A stretch of 64,000 bases of DNA, from contig JAJDCR010000063.1 in NCBI GenBank assembly GCA_029260735.1, positions 1 through 64,000 of the forward strand, in the 5' to 3' direction. The position numbers were made by a program, and so were the translations under genes. Of the stretch, positions 15,701 through 24,073 are shown one piece after another. The notes below the pieces were generated by a model that was not told the DNA's origin, searched no databases, and saw only the letters and a program-made list of their open reading frames with translations. The stretch's first letter is position 1. The number at the start of each line of letters is the position of its first letter. The stretch is from Planctomycetota bacterium (GTDB taxonomy: Bacteria > Planctomycetota > Uabimicrobiia > Uabimicrobiales > Uabimicrobiaceae).

Positions 15701-16661
15701 CCCCCACTTCTTCGTATCCTATGGTTTGATTTGTTTCATTCTCTTGAGAATCGGAACTATGCTCTTCTGCTTCAGGCCTAGTATAAATATGAGGAGCTTG
15801 TGACTCCATAGGCATAGTTGATAGATTGTCATCACTTTGAATATTGTTGCGATCAAAATAGATAGGCGGAGAAGGAGATGTGTTAGAGCTGTCAGCCAGT
15901 TCATCATCTTCTTGAGATCCCAAATACATTTTAGAATTATTGGAGGGAAATTGTTCTTGGGGTTGAACAGCTTCTTCTACATCTCCAAGAAGAGAATTCC
16001 ATTCATTGTCGTCTGAATTTACGTCTGCTTCAAAGGGAGAATTGTTTGCAGGATTAAGTGGATTCGAGGAAATACTTCTTTCCATCGTTTCTTCTAATGT
16101 GCTTTCAGATTTTTCCTTGGAAAAGCTAGGAAGTTTTTTTTCAGAAAGCTCCCCAGTGGTTTTTCCCTCTTTGTCAGGACTGGGAAAAGCAAATGTTCGG
16201 GCTTTTCCTTTTCGGCCAATAGGAGGAAGTTTCTTTTTTTCACTTTTTCTCATACTTCGTCTTAATTTGCTGCTCTTTGAGCCTTTATCTTGACTTTCTG
16301 CGAAATAAAAAATATAGCCGCTTAGCTCAGTATCTTCTTCGAAAGATTCTATTATAATTTGATAATCATGATCGAAAAGAGAAGGGAATTCTGATTTTAA
16401 ATATGCTTCTGCATTTGATTCTCCCATTAAAAAAGCAGGATCACCAGACAGTATCGTTATTAAAGTAGATGTTTGGAGAAGATCTTGAAAGAAACTAGAT
16501 GGATTTTCTTTGACATCTGATTCCGAAATGTAAGCAAAGTTCTTTTTATCCATTTCTGGATTTTGCTTAGCGAGAAGCTCATTGACAAATTGGCTTTTTT
16601 GGTTTTCATCAATATTTAAGCTTGTCGTCAGGACTACAATCCATTGTAAACTACTCGCCAT
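12762..16661 (-). CDS. Giant low-complexity repeat protein with one membrane helix
   Basis: A 1299-residue protein starting MASSLQWIVVLTT behind GGGGGA; an in-frame start 35 codons further upstream lacks a ribosome site. Residues 1-150 look globular. A basic then acidic Ser-rich linker follows. About 370-620 is a Gly/Met/Tyr/Asp/Gln repeat whose core is eight 18-residue units of PEQPGMYDGQQGMHDGTY type. An acidic, Pro/Ser-rich linker leads to one hydrophobic helix (about 842-867, FRICMSLIILGAILFGSD). The C-terminal 430 residues are alpha-helical and TPR-like (FSQGRLTQAKSLFQRI at the end). The topology suggests a long cytosolic N-terminus and a helical domain across the membrane. Function unknown; scaffolding or phase-separating roles are conceivable. 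Confidence 0.7.
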   Translation of the reverse strand: MASSLQWIVVLTTSLNIDENQKSQFVNELLAKQNPEMDKKNFAYISESDVKENPSSFFQDLLQTSTLITILSGDPAFLMGESNAEAYLKSEFPSLFDHDYQIIIESFEEDTELSGYIFYFAESQDKGSKSSKLRRSMRKSEKKKLPPIGRKGKARTFAFPSPDKEGKTTGELSEKKLPSFSKEKSESTLEETMERSISSNPLNPANNSPFEADVNSDDNEWNSLLGDVEEAVQPQEQFPSNNSKMYLGSQEDDELADSSNTSPSPPIYFDRNNIQSDDNLSTMPMESQAPHIYTRPEAEEHSSDSQENETNQTIGYEEVGENPYGETGYPSPSENNQGMDYLPPNYNEANDENSNPQYYQENSDGQGMHNEQQGMYDGTYPEGQQGMYDEQGMYDGTYPEGQPGVYDGQGMYDGQQGMHDGAYPEQQGMYDGQQGIHDGTYPEQPGMYDGQQGMHDGTYPEQPGMYDGQQGMHDGTYPEQPGMYDGQQGMHDGTYPEQPGMYDGQQGMHDGTYPEQQGMYDGQHGMHDGTYPEQQGMYDGQQGMHDGTYPEQQGMYDGQQGMHDGTYPEQQGIHDGTYPEQDIHDATYQQGMHDGTYPEDATYPEGQQGAYDNTYPEGQAEEGDHNNFFGQNQTGGEDDWANFLEDLNKEVDIVGPNDNNIPSNQESKLSNARREDESGSKVFAGRGLFLTEEQIAIEKAMQNQEKKKSESFLNSSTLPSSNPPSEIFSPPPPATTSFVSELPLTSTTSSVMPSSPTIEESDVSFEEEEVGYSEDYVEDVEPSSTIASTQTEIHDFDDPLESKSFQKSAYTPPPGIAPVATEETLELEEDALTESSIEKKVKKSLLHRLFRICMSLIILGAILFGSDRALEKYSPKYRKFIYEQGEEVYKVVKKYSLKYWIAIKTFIGEDETTEILENLEILARILDLEIKENPNKLEWCIDKLERFNTLNSSTPGISSETKVIIRAAVDKKIELIAQEVRNYLESTVTGLLEEKNFIQAEELLEQPEYQNSPYLKNNIEKLQALIVQKEKETIKELVEYSLTRAERGQFAEAVTLLDLHKNSQRTNMAQSLTKAKELILNGFVKKCLESNPAPYKESIQKLVSFLGERVDHRTLKTESYIIKLIHNQVLAFCAQHSYSAALQFLEPYEKIQAHTVRVYVNRFKDDVRKEKAIWFNLCRGILKKAQKSRDQGTEYTFHFYLNEKRANVTGKVTARQEEILKTGRFGVQGNRARFLSIKDLQDRTLMETIRLGLKTQKNINTIYNELALFLFSQGRLTQAKSLFQRINKLSYFEDKMSYR
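14961..15392 (-). repeat. 54-bp tandem array, eight clean units
   Basis: Eight consecutive 54-base units in frame with the giant protein gene (18 codons each). Point changes are mostly at the Pro/Gln and Ile/Met positions. Degenerate units extend it to about 14820 on one side and 15560 on the other. There are no spacers between units, so it is not a CRISPR array. Copy number is likely to vary between strains. Confidence 0.95.
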
Positions 16662-16870
16662 TACTATCCCCCGCTTTTTTTGGATGTTCCTAATAGCCAA
16701 AAAATATTTTAGTGACTCTAACATTATGCTGCTGACTTTAAGATTTGGAGGCGGACTTTTGATCAAACCTTTTAGCTCTTTTGGGAGATGGAGTGACCTT
16801 GCTTACCCTATGAAAAACAAAAACTAAATTGACAGACTAGAGCGACACTTTACTGTATTCTTCTTTAAGA

Positions 16871-16900
16871 ATAATAGCCCACGAGTAGGTAAGAAGTCAA
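16871..16900 (-). promoter_or_regulatory. Candidate promoter of the giant repeat protein gene
   Basis: On the minus strand TTGACT (16895-16900) and TATTAT (16871-16876) are spaced by 18 bases, giving a leader of about 200 bases. The promoter lies within a long inverted repeat (GGCCCACGTAG near 16934-16945 against CTACTCGTGGGCT near 16874-16887). Confidence 0.45.
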
Positions 16901-16969
16901 GATTTTTTTTGGTACCTTATACCTCTTTCACCTTCTACGTGGGCCATTTTTTGGGAAAATTAAGGTGGG

Positions 16970-16994
16970 GGGTGTCCCCTTTAAAGGGACACCC
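16970..16994. terminator. Perfect hairpin after the decahaem cytochrome gene
   Basis: GGGTGTCCC and GGGACACCC form a 9-bp stem with a 7-base loop, 8 bases past the stop of the minus-strand cytochrome gene. A strong T-run is missing on the minus-strand side, so it may be a stabiliser or a factor-dependent terminator. Confidence 0.55.
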
Positions 16995-17002
16995 AATATG
17001 AA

Positions 17003-19963
17003 TTACTTGATTAATGAATCAAGAGGAGAAAGATCGGAGTCACCGTGGCCAGCCTTGAACTCTTCAATGGCTTTGCCAATAGCTTCAGCTCGATCAATTA
17101 CATCTTGTCGGCTACGAGGACGTGGTTTTGCTTGCTCCAATACGTTGTTAAGTACTGGGTGTGAAACTGCCCCACAAATAGCTTCTAACTTAGTTTTGCT
17201 ATTTTTGTAGCGCTCCATTGCCGCTTGGACGGTTGTGACAGGGTTAGCTAGTTCATTGAAACCACTTTGAAGATCACTCAAAACGGAAACCACATAGTCA
17301 ACACGTTTTTGATTTTCTCCTCCAGTTTGTGAGGTTTCATTAGAACCACCATCCATTAGAGATTTTAATGCAGAAAGATCAGCATCAGGTTTGGCTTGAA
17401 ATTTTTCAATAGCTTGGCCAATTGCTTTTGCTCGGTCAATCACATCTTGTCTACTACTTGGACGCGGTTTTGATAGCTCAAGTACTTCGTTTAAAGTAGA
17501 ACTAGAAACTGTTTGGCAAATTGTTTCTAGTTTAGCTTTACTGCTTTTGTAGCGCTCCATGGCATCTTGGACAGTCGTGACGGGGTTGGCTAGCTCATTG
17601 AAACCACCTTGAAGATCACTTAGAACAGAAACCACATAATCCACATATTTTTGATCTGCGGAATTAGCTTTTGCAGCGTTTTCGTCAGCTTTTCTCTTAG
17701 CCTCCTCGTCAGCTTTTCTCTTAGCTTCCTCGTCGGCTTTTCTCTTAGCTTCCTTGTCAGCTTTTTTCTTAGCTTCCTTGTCAGCTTTTCTCTTAGCTTC
17801 CTCGTCAGCTTTTCTCTTATCAGTAGCTTCAGAGTTGTTGTCTACTTTAGAAGGTTTTTCTTCAGCAGGAGGCTCGTTGAGAAGAACAACAGAAAGGGCG
17901 GGAGCAAAGTTAGTCACATGGTAATTGTGACACAAGGTACAATTATCACCAGCTCGATCTGCAACATGGCATTCTGCACAGGTTTCTTTTTCGACGAATT
18001 CAAAATTGCTTTCGAAAACGAGAGGGTCTGTTCCCGCAAAAGCTTCCTCAAATTTTCCTTTGTTAAACTTTGTCATGTCTTTGAATTTATGACAATGTTT
18101 ACAGCCTTCCTCATTTAATAGGTTTAAGTGAGGGGCATGAGAAAATTTGCTAAAACTTCCTTTTTTTGATGGGAGCGACTTCCAGTTTACCTTCATAGAG
18201 CCATCAGGCATAGCATCAACACTATGGCATTTGCTACAACTTGTCGCTTTTCCAGATGAAATAAGATAGTTGAAGAGATCTTTTGCCGCTGTGTTTTTAC
18301 CAGCATATTGACCAGTGACGTCCATCCAATTTCGAAGAAAATCATCAGCGTGACCTGTCGGTTGGTAATGAATACCATAACCTTCTTGGTACCAACCTCC
18401 ATAAGAGCTCAGCGACCCATCTTCAGACATGGCCTCTTCTTCTCCGAGAAGACCTTTGAGAGAATGGCGGACTAGACCAACAGGAAAACGCCCGATGAGG
18501 CTTGCCATAGTTGCGTTGGGAATATCTTCCTTTGTTTCTAAAGCGTTTTGGATGAGCTTTTTTAAGCCTTTATGACCTTCATCATCACTAATGGTTGCAT
18601 AAAGAGTTTTGATTTGATTGACAAAATCGACGGCATGTTGAACATGCTCTTCCTCTTCACTTTCAACAGCTTCGGCAATTCCATCCTCAAACCAGGTCTG
18701 TATATGCTCATGTTCCATGTTAACTTCGCCTTGTAGAAGAAATTTCATGAAAGCAGTGAGCTCTCCCGTATCCTCTTGCTCTTCTGAGTCAACCCAAAAC
18801 TTGGAATGCTCTCCCGTGTCTAAATCTATTCCTAGATTTTTACTATACTTCTTTAAAGCAGAGAGGTTTACTCCGGGAAAACGTAGAACAGATATTCCTT
18901 GTTTGAGAGATGGTCCGTGGCAATTGTTACAAGTTTGCTCAAAATGTTTGACTTCCATCAATTTGTTATTAGCATCTAATTGGTGGCAATCACTACACAT
19001 ATTGGGAGACATCTCTGCAGGCATAGATTTGAAATACCCATTGATGTGAGTGAGGTGATCAAATTTGATTTTGGTGTGTCTTTTGTAAGGGAAATTTTCA
19101 AACTGAGGATGTCCTTTTGAGAAACTACCAAACTGGACAGTATGACAAGTTTGGCATTGGTGGTTACTCAGTTGGGTGAGATTAAAGTTACGTCCTCTGT
19201 GTTCCCTGTGACAAGTAGCACAAGACACTTCTCCATTCTTACTGGGAACTCCTGGAATTGGGGCCATCGAAGCCACTAGATTTACCATCTCTGGACTACT
19301 CGTGATTTCCCCACTTGCTAATTTCTTACTTATTCTGTCAGTGCTGAGAGTTAGTTGGTCAGAATGAAGACCATGCACATTTAGAGCAAAGGATTGTTGG
19401 CCATCTTGTTTGTGACAATTTAAACAGAGTTGGCTTTCTTTTAAACCTATTCCACTGTGGTTGCTAATAGCCATTTGTAACCACTGGGCAGGAGTTTTTT
19501 CTGCTGCTGAGTGGCATTGAGCGCAACTGGAGCTCCCTCCTAGCTTACCTTCAATAGCACTGTGAGGACCGGTCAAATTGCCCGGTTCTAAGTATGTAAA
19601 TACGTCAGTAGAAGAAAGCATAAAGAGTAAGACTGCCAAGGTAACATAGCAGGTATAAAGAGCAACTCTGCCTCTAGATGCTCTTACACTACGGATGGGC
19701 TGACAGTTAGTAAGAACTCGGCAACATTCCCCGTCAGGACGAGGCCCTTCCTCACATTTTCCTCCGTGGCTTTTATGCCTAGAACATTCCCATCTGTTTT
19801 CGTTTTTCCAGGGCTTACATTCATATGTTGCCCGGCAACAGCCTTTACTATCTGGCCCTAAATGGCAGGGGTGGCCTTCTGGCGTCCAACCGCATATCCA
19901 CTTTTGGGGCACACGTTCATATTGGCTTTTATCAAAAGAAAAATCTTGAAGCCTTTTTGCCAT
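17003..19963 (-). CDS. Decahaem cytochrome c with Cys-rich cytosolic head and duplicated C-terminal domain
   Basis: A 986-residue protein. Residues 20-90 hold ten Cys in two similar halves (GPDSKGCCRATYECKP and GPRPDGECCRVLTNCQP), followed by RSVRASRGR and one membrane helix (about 100-120). The basic flank places the Cys-rich head in the cytosol and the rest outside. Ten CxxCH haem motifs lie between about 144 and 676 (CAQCH, CLNCH, CATCH, CQTCH, CSDCH, CNNCH, CSKCH, CKHCH, CAECH, CTLCH). A Lys/Ala/Asp repeat rod (about 711-761) leads to two copies of a 100-residue helical domain (770-873 and 876-986). TAGGAG precedes the ATG. Last gene of the redox cluster. A transmembrane electron conduit is likely. 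Confidence 0.88.
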   Translation of the reverse strand: MAKRLQDFSFDKSQYERVPQKWICGWTPEGHPCHLGPDSKGCCRATYECKPWKNENRWECSRHKSHGGKCEEGPRPDGECCRVLTNCQPIRSVRASRGRVALYTCYVTLAVLLFMLSSTDVFTYLEPGNLTGPHSAIEGKLGGSSSCAQCHSAAEKTPAQWLQMAISNHSGIGLKESQLCLNCHKQDGQQSFALNVHGLHSDQLTLSTDRISKKLASGEITSSPEMVNLVASMAPIPGVPSKNGEVSCATCHREHRGRNFNLTQLSNHQCQTCHTVQFGSFSKGHPQFENFPYKRHTKIKFDHLTHINGYFKSMPAEMSPNMCSDCHQLDANNKLMEVKHFEQTCNNCHGPSLKQGISVLRFPGVNLSALKKYSKNLGIDLDTGEHSKFWVDSEEQEDTGELTAFMKFLLQGEVNMEHEHIQTWFEDGIAEAVESEEEEHVQHAVDFVNQIKTLYATISDDEGHKGLKKLIQNALETKEDIPNATMASLIGRFPVGLVRHSLKGLLGEEEAMSEDGSLSSYGGWYQEGYGIHYQPTGHADDFLRNWMDVTGQYAGKNTAAKDLFNYLISSGKATSCSKCHSVDAMPDGSMKVNWKSLPSKKGSFSKFSHAPHLNLLNEEGCKHCHKFKDMTKFNKGKFEEAFAGTDPLVFESNFEFVEKETCAECHVADRAGDNCTLCHNYHVTNFAPALSVVLLNEPPAEEKPSKVDNNSEATDKRKADEEAKRKADKEAKKKADKEAKRKADEEAKRKADEEAKRKADENAAKANSADQKYVDYVVSVLSDLQGGFNELANPVTTVQDAMERYKSSKAKLETICQTVSSSTLNEVLELSKPRPSSRQDVIDRAKAIGQAIEKFQAKPDADLSALKSLMDGGSNETSQTGGENQKRVDYVVSVLSDLQSGFNELANPVTTVQAAMERYKNSKTKLEAICGAVSHPVLNNVLEQAKPRPRSRQDVIDRAEAIGKAIEEFKAGHGDSDLSPLDSLIK

Positions 19964-19972
19964 TGGTAACTC

Positions 19973-20785
19973 CTAGAATGCATAAACCACGACAACGTGG
20001 ACAACTAAAAAAATCAATAAACTGTAAGTCAGGGGAATGTGAACAAACAACCAATACTTTAAACCAGATTGAAGAGCATGTTGGTGATCCAAGTTTTCTT
20101 TTGACTCAATGTATTCTTTTAAGTCAGAAAAAACCTCTTTTTCAATATTGTTTAAATACCTTTCTACCACATCCATATCGTTCAGTAAACGACGATAGGG
20201 AAGCTTGGAACCTAGTAGATGCATGAGAACATTACGGGGTCCTTTTAAGTACGGTAATAAACGTTTGGTATAAAACTCTGGTAAAGTAGTTGAGTTTGTC
20301 TCCGCTATCGAATCAAAAACGAGTTTCTCTGATTCTTCGCAGATTTGACGGCGAAGAACGGAAATACGTTCGTAAAAAATAGTTTCCCCATGAGAGGTTA
20401 ATCTTTTTGGGAAAGCCCTACTCATATATAGTCCCAGAAGACCCGTTAATACAACACCTATGTAGACAAGGGCAAAGAGAGTTTCGAAAGTTCCGTTGGG
20501 CATTCGAAACTGAAGGTGCATTGCAAAAATAAATATGGTCAAGACCCCTACATATAAATGCAACTGCAACCACTTCGAGGCTTTACCTAGCATGGGCAAA
20601 AAAGAGAACTTTTTACGCACATTTAGTAAAGCCAAGAATACCATCATGACCAAAAGCGTCCAGCCTGAATAATAAGGCGTAGGCTGTAGAGAAGAAACGG
20701 AAATCTGGTACAGAACAAAAAAGAAGGCCGCAGCGATACCAAAAAGGATAAGATTGCGGCAGCGTCTGGCTATGAATGTCATCAT
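19973..20785 (-). CDS. Polytopic b-type cytochrome-like membrane protein
   Basis: A 270-residue protein with two N-terminal helices, two central helices carrying His (LQLHLYVGVL and FAMHLQF), a cytosolic segment (about 140-235) and a C-terminal hairpin region with two more His (LFVHIPLTYS and FLVVHVVVV). Two pairs of His on facing helices are what a di-haem cytochrome b or ferric-reductase-like protein would need to move electrons across the membrane. No family name could be assigned with confidence. It overlaps the upstream ferredoxin gene by 4 bases (ATGA) and its stop overlaps the ribosome site of the decahaem gene, so the three are tightly coupled. Confidence 0.7.
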   Translation of the reverse strand: MMTFIARRCRNLILFGIAAAFFFVLYQISVSSLQPTPYYSGWTLLVMMVFLALLNVRKKFSFLPMLGKASKWLQLHLYVGVLTIFIFAMHLQFRMPNGTFETLFALVYIGVVLTGLLGLYMSRAFPKRLTSHGETIFYERISVLRRQICEESEKLVFDSIAETNSTTLPEFYTKRLLPYLKGPRNVLMHLLGSKLPYRRLLNDMDVVERYLNNIEKEVFSDLKEYIESKENLDHQHALQSGLKYWLFVHIPLTYSLLIFLVVHVVVVYAF

Positions 20786-22815
20786 CGGTTAATCCACTTC
20801 GCTAAAGTTTCCAAATCTCTCATATCTACCCTTTTCAGAGCATCATGAGGACAGGCCCGTTCACAAGAGGGGCCACCTTTTTGATCCACACATAAATCGC
20901 ACTTAGTTGCTTTGTAAATAGGTCCATTGGTTGCTTCATCCAAGATGAAGTTACCTTCATCATCGCGAATTTCAACCATTCGAATATTATCGTAAGGACA
21001 ACTATTAGCACAGGTCTGACAGCCAATACAAGTGATATCGTTAATCACAACCTGTCCTTCAAAGGAATCGCGGTGAATAGCTCCTGTTGGGCACCCTAGC
21101 ATACAAACAGGATCGCTACAGTGCATACAGGCATTGGCCACCATAAACTTATCATTTTGTTGACCATGCCGAACAAAGCGAGGGTTATTTCCATGAGCTG
21201 CTGCGCAAGCGCGAACACAATCATCACAACGGACACAACGATCTAAGTTAATCATCATTGTTGCAGTACCGTTAATGAAGCGATTCTCTACCAAAAACTC
21301 CATCATGTGACTTCCAATTTTGTCTACCCCAGACCCTTGGAGATCAACCAAATTTTCCCGCTTACTTGGTTTTATAAGAGGAGGGAGTTTCTTTTTGTAG
21401 GATGGAAGCACTATTTCTTCCATAATTTTGGTGGGAACTATCAGTACATCTGTGTAACCAACAGCCCTAAGAGATTTTTGGCTAAAAACTTGCTGCTTAC
21501 TTCTCCAGTTGTGAGCAAGCTCTTCAAAGCCGTAGTCTGATCCAGCTCCTAAGTAAGCAATTGTTCGATGTCCATGTCCTATCTTTTGACTTAATCGAGC
21601 AAAACCAGAACGGATCATTATGATACCAGCCGGGTAGTTGCCTTCTTCTGCAATGATAGGTTCTCGTTTAATTGCATCAGAAGAACTTTTGCCAGCATTG
21701 CTCTTCTTATCTTTCTTAAAGGAAGCATACCATTCGAAGTCGCCATAAGTTTCAAAGATAGTATTCTCTACTACCGTATCAATTTGCTCTTCATTGAGAT
21801 GCTTGAACATCGGATGTTCTTTAATGTGTCCCCGTAAGTTGTTTTCGCGATATATTTTGTCAATATATTCCTTTAAGTCTTTTGCTCTCTTGCGGATATC
21901 GCGAAGACCTTGCCAGCGAATTTCCAAAAGAGTGCTATCTTGTTCAGCAACGACACTTGCTGTTCTAGGAGTTCGACTTAAAGCCGCAATCTCACCAAAA
22001 AACTCACCGGACTTTAGACTTGCAGTATTATACTTATCTAAGACCTTCGGAACATCTTGAAGAAAAATACGAGTTCCTTCATCACTTTTTCGCCTTGTAT
22101 CTGAGGCTGATTTGTAAATGGAAGGATTTCTTACTTCAACTTCATTAGGGTTAGACCAAAGTTGTGCGATGCGTCGAAGAAAATTTTTCGCTTGTCTTCT
22201 TCTTCGGCCTAGAGTAGAAGAAGGGAGTCCACTTTTACCTCTTCCTAAAACAACACGAACAGAACCAGATAAAATCGCGAAGGCAGAGTTACCGTAGTCC
22301 CCTTCTCTTATGACGATATCACCCTGTTTGAAATGCAAAACTCGAGTATCATTACGGAGAATGTCTCGAAGAGAAGCACTTGCAGGGAATTTAGATTGAT
22401 CAATTTCGCTGAAAGGAGGCAAAGACAAAACATAGTCAACATCAGCGTCTGTCATGTTTGCTCCAAAAGGAACATCCCATCGTTTAGGACGAGCAATGTT
22501 GACGTTTGTGTCTTCAATGATTTCTTCCTCTTCGATCACAACCTCTATAGTGAAAGGAGCAATTGTTATTACATCCCCTGTCTTTAAAGGTACCGAGTCT
22601 ATAGGCTCGTCATTAACTTGAGCCTTACTTCCTGCACTACGGTTTGTAACTATGTAGTCTGAGCCAATGTGATCGATTATGGCATGGAATCGGGAAACTC
22701 GATCCATACTCAAAACAATATCGTTCTCTGGCAAACGACCGATATTGATTTTGCGTTTGTTGAACTCAAAATCCCCGACAGTTTTTTTGTCTCTTTTTAC
22801 AACTAACCGGATCAT
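20782..22815 (-). CDS. FHA + two cyclic-nucleotide-binding-like domains + 16-Cys ferredoxin
   Basis: A 677-residue multidomain protein. The FHA domain (about 5-95) keeps GRLPENDI, SRFH and a late Asn. The first cNMP-binding-like domain (about 155-325) has GDIVIREGDYGNSAF and FFGEIAALSRTPRTASV, interrupted by a basic insert of about 75 residues. A second, more divergent one (about 345-490) follows. The C-terminus (about 515-660) has four Cys clusters (CVRCDDCVRAC, CMHCSDPVCMLGC, CIGCQTCANSC, CDLCVDQ...CERAC), enough for four [4Fe-4S] clusters as in DmsB/HybA-type electron-transfer subunits. No signal peptide, so cytosolic. AAAGGA precedes the ATG. It likely feeds the adjacent cytochrome b, gated by phospho-peptide and ligand binding (inferred). 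Confidence 0.85.
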   Translation of the reverse strand: MIRLVVKRDKKTVGDFEFNKRKINIGRLPENDIVLSMDRVSRFHAIIDHIGSDYIVTNRSAGSKAQVNDEPIDSVPLKTGDVITIAPFTIEVVIEEEEIIEDTNVNIARPKRWDVPFGANMTDADVDYVLSLPPFSEIDQSKFPASASLRDILRNDTRVLHFKQGDIVIREGDYGNSAFAILSGSVRVVLGRGKSGLPSSTLGRRRRQAKNFLRRIAQLWSNPNEVEVRNPSIYKSASDTRRKSDEGTRIFLQDVPKVLDKYNTASLKSGEFFGEIAALSRTPRTASVVAEQDSTLLEIRWQGLRDIRKRAKDLKEYIDKIYRENNLRGHIKEHPMFKHLNEEQIDTVVENTIFETYGDFEWYASFKKDKKSNAGKSSSDAIKREPIIAEEGNYPAGIIMIRSGFARLSQKIGHGHRTIAYLGAGSDYGFEELAHNWRSKQQVFSQKSLRAVGYTDVLIVPTKIMEEIVLPSYKKKLPPLIKPSKRENLVDLQGSGVDKIGSHMMEFLVENRFINGTATMMINLDRCVRCDDCVRACAAAHGNNPRFVRHGQQNDKFMVANACMHCSDPVCMLGCPTGAIHRDSFEGQVVINDITCIGCQTCANSCPYDNIRMVEIRDDEGNFILDEATNGPIYKATKCDLCVDQKGGPSCERACPHDALKRVDMRDLETLAKWINR

Positions 22816-22999
22816 AACTTATGGAGTCCTTTTCGAAAATGTTGTGCTTTAAGACTATTGGAGAAATTTTTTTTATAAATAAAAATCATTCTCAATAGTC
22901 TTTTGAAGAAACTCAATCTGAGGAGGGCTCTAAGATGATTTACAAAACTCCTTAACACCTTAGAGCCTTACTCTACAAAATAGTAAACTCTTTTGTAGA

Positions 23000-23983
23000 C
23001 TATTCTCCGATAGCTTGCCCTTTATAATCAGAGGCGGAGGGAACCATTGAGTCAAGGGCACCTAAAGTACTGCCATCGTACTTGTCGACAAAACTTTCAG
23101 ATAAAGCTTTAATTTCATTGGCAGACTCTAAGAAAGCTTTTTCGTTTCCTAGCTTGATTTTCCATACTCTTTTTAAAGTTTTGAGCATGTCTTTGATTTC
23201 ACTAGCTTCAGGAACAGCTTTGGCTACTTTGGATAGCTCGCGAGCAGCTTCCTTCATTTTATTAGCCATTTTAACAGAGTAGTCTGCTTTTTCAGTGGCT
23301 TTTGCGAAACCACGCAGGTGATACTCTAGCTTAAGCGCACTTCCGACAACAAAAAGAACTCTTTGGTACTCTTGTGTAGGAGGCTTATTTTTACCACGTC
23401 CTCGGAAGAAGTTATGACGAATCATTCCTTGCGACCAAGTCAAAAGGTTAAAATCCAAACTGGTATCAGGGTGTCCACCAACATTTACTAATTTTTCGTT
23501 AGGAACAGTATGGCATCCGTAGCAGTTTGCGGCAACATTGTAGATTCTAGCTGGACGAATCATACCAGCAGCATCAACTTGTTGGTTACGCTCTTCTTTA
23601 GGCACGAAGGCATTATTGTGAACGCTGATCCAATCTTTAGCAGGGCCATGACAAGATTCACAAGATATACCAGAAATGGCTTTTTCTTTTGCTCCTTGAA
23701 CAGTGTAGTGGCATTGTTTACACATACCCTTACGCTTAATGCTACCTTTAATACCCATTTTATCGGCAATTTCTTTTGCTCGGGGTCTTTTGTGCATTTC
23801 GTTGAAAGTAGCATAGTGAGGGGTTTTTTGCCAAACATTATGTTCGTTACGATGACACATCGCACATTGATCGACACCTACAATTTTTTCAGGATCTTTT
23901 GTCTCTTCTCCCCAAAAAGTTGTTGGGACAAGAAAGGACATGGCTACTGCCGCCAGTATTACAAATTTCAGAGAACTTTTCAT
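23000..23983 (-). CDS. Tetrahaem cytochrome c (c554-like)
   Basis: A secreted 327-residue protein with a signal peptide (MKSSLKFVILAAVAMSFLVP) and four CxxCH motifs (CAMCH, CKQCH, CESCH, CYGCH) in the first 180 residues, arranged as in cytochrome c554-type proteins. The last 120 residues are helical and haem-free. The ATG at 23983 has AAGG upstream; a TTG seven codons earlier lacks a site. It would shuttle electrons in the periplasm, donor and acceptor unknown. It sits between the reductase and the FHA/ferredoxin genes, and a stem (CTACAAAA/TTTTGTAG) follows its stop. Confidence 0.85.
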   Translation of the reverse strand: MKSSLKFVILAAVAMSFLVPTTFWGEETKDPEKIVGVDQCAMCHRNEHNVWQKTPHYATFNEMHKRPRAKEIADKMGIKGSIKRKGMCKQCHYTVQGAKEKAISGISCESCHGPAKDWISVHNNAFVPKEERNQQVDAAGMIRPARIYNVAANCYGCHTVPNEKLVNVGGHPDTSLDFNLLTWSQGMIRHNFFRGRGKNKPPTQEYQRVLFVVGSALKLEYHLRGFAKATEKADYSVKMANKMKEAARELSKVAKAVPEASEIKDMLKTLKRVWKIKLGNEKAFLESANEIKALSESFVDKYDGSTLGALDSMVPSASDYKGQAIGE

Positions 23984-24073
23984 TGTTTGAATCGCCTTTT
24001 GCAATAAAGTTACAGTGAGATATTTTTAAGACAAAACTATTTTTTTAGGAGAGTGGGTTGTTTTTTCACTACC

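Noticed and set aside
14763..15803. 346-codon plus-strand frame antisense to the giant repeat protein
   Set aside because: It exists because the 54-base unit is open in several frames; no ribosome site, and its peptide is a repeat of hydrophobic residues mirroring the sense repeat.
17651..18118. 155-codon plus-strand frame opposite the decahaem gene
   Set aside because: Mirror of the Lys-Ala-Asp rod repeat; the minus-strand gene has haem motifs and a clear start.
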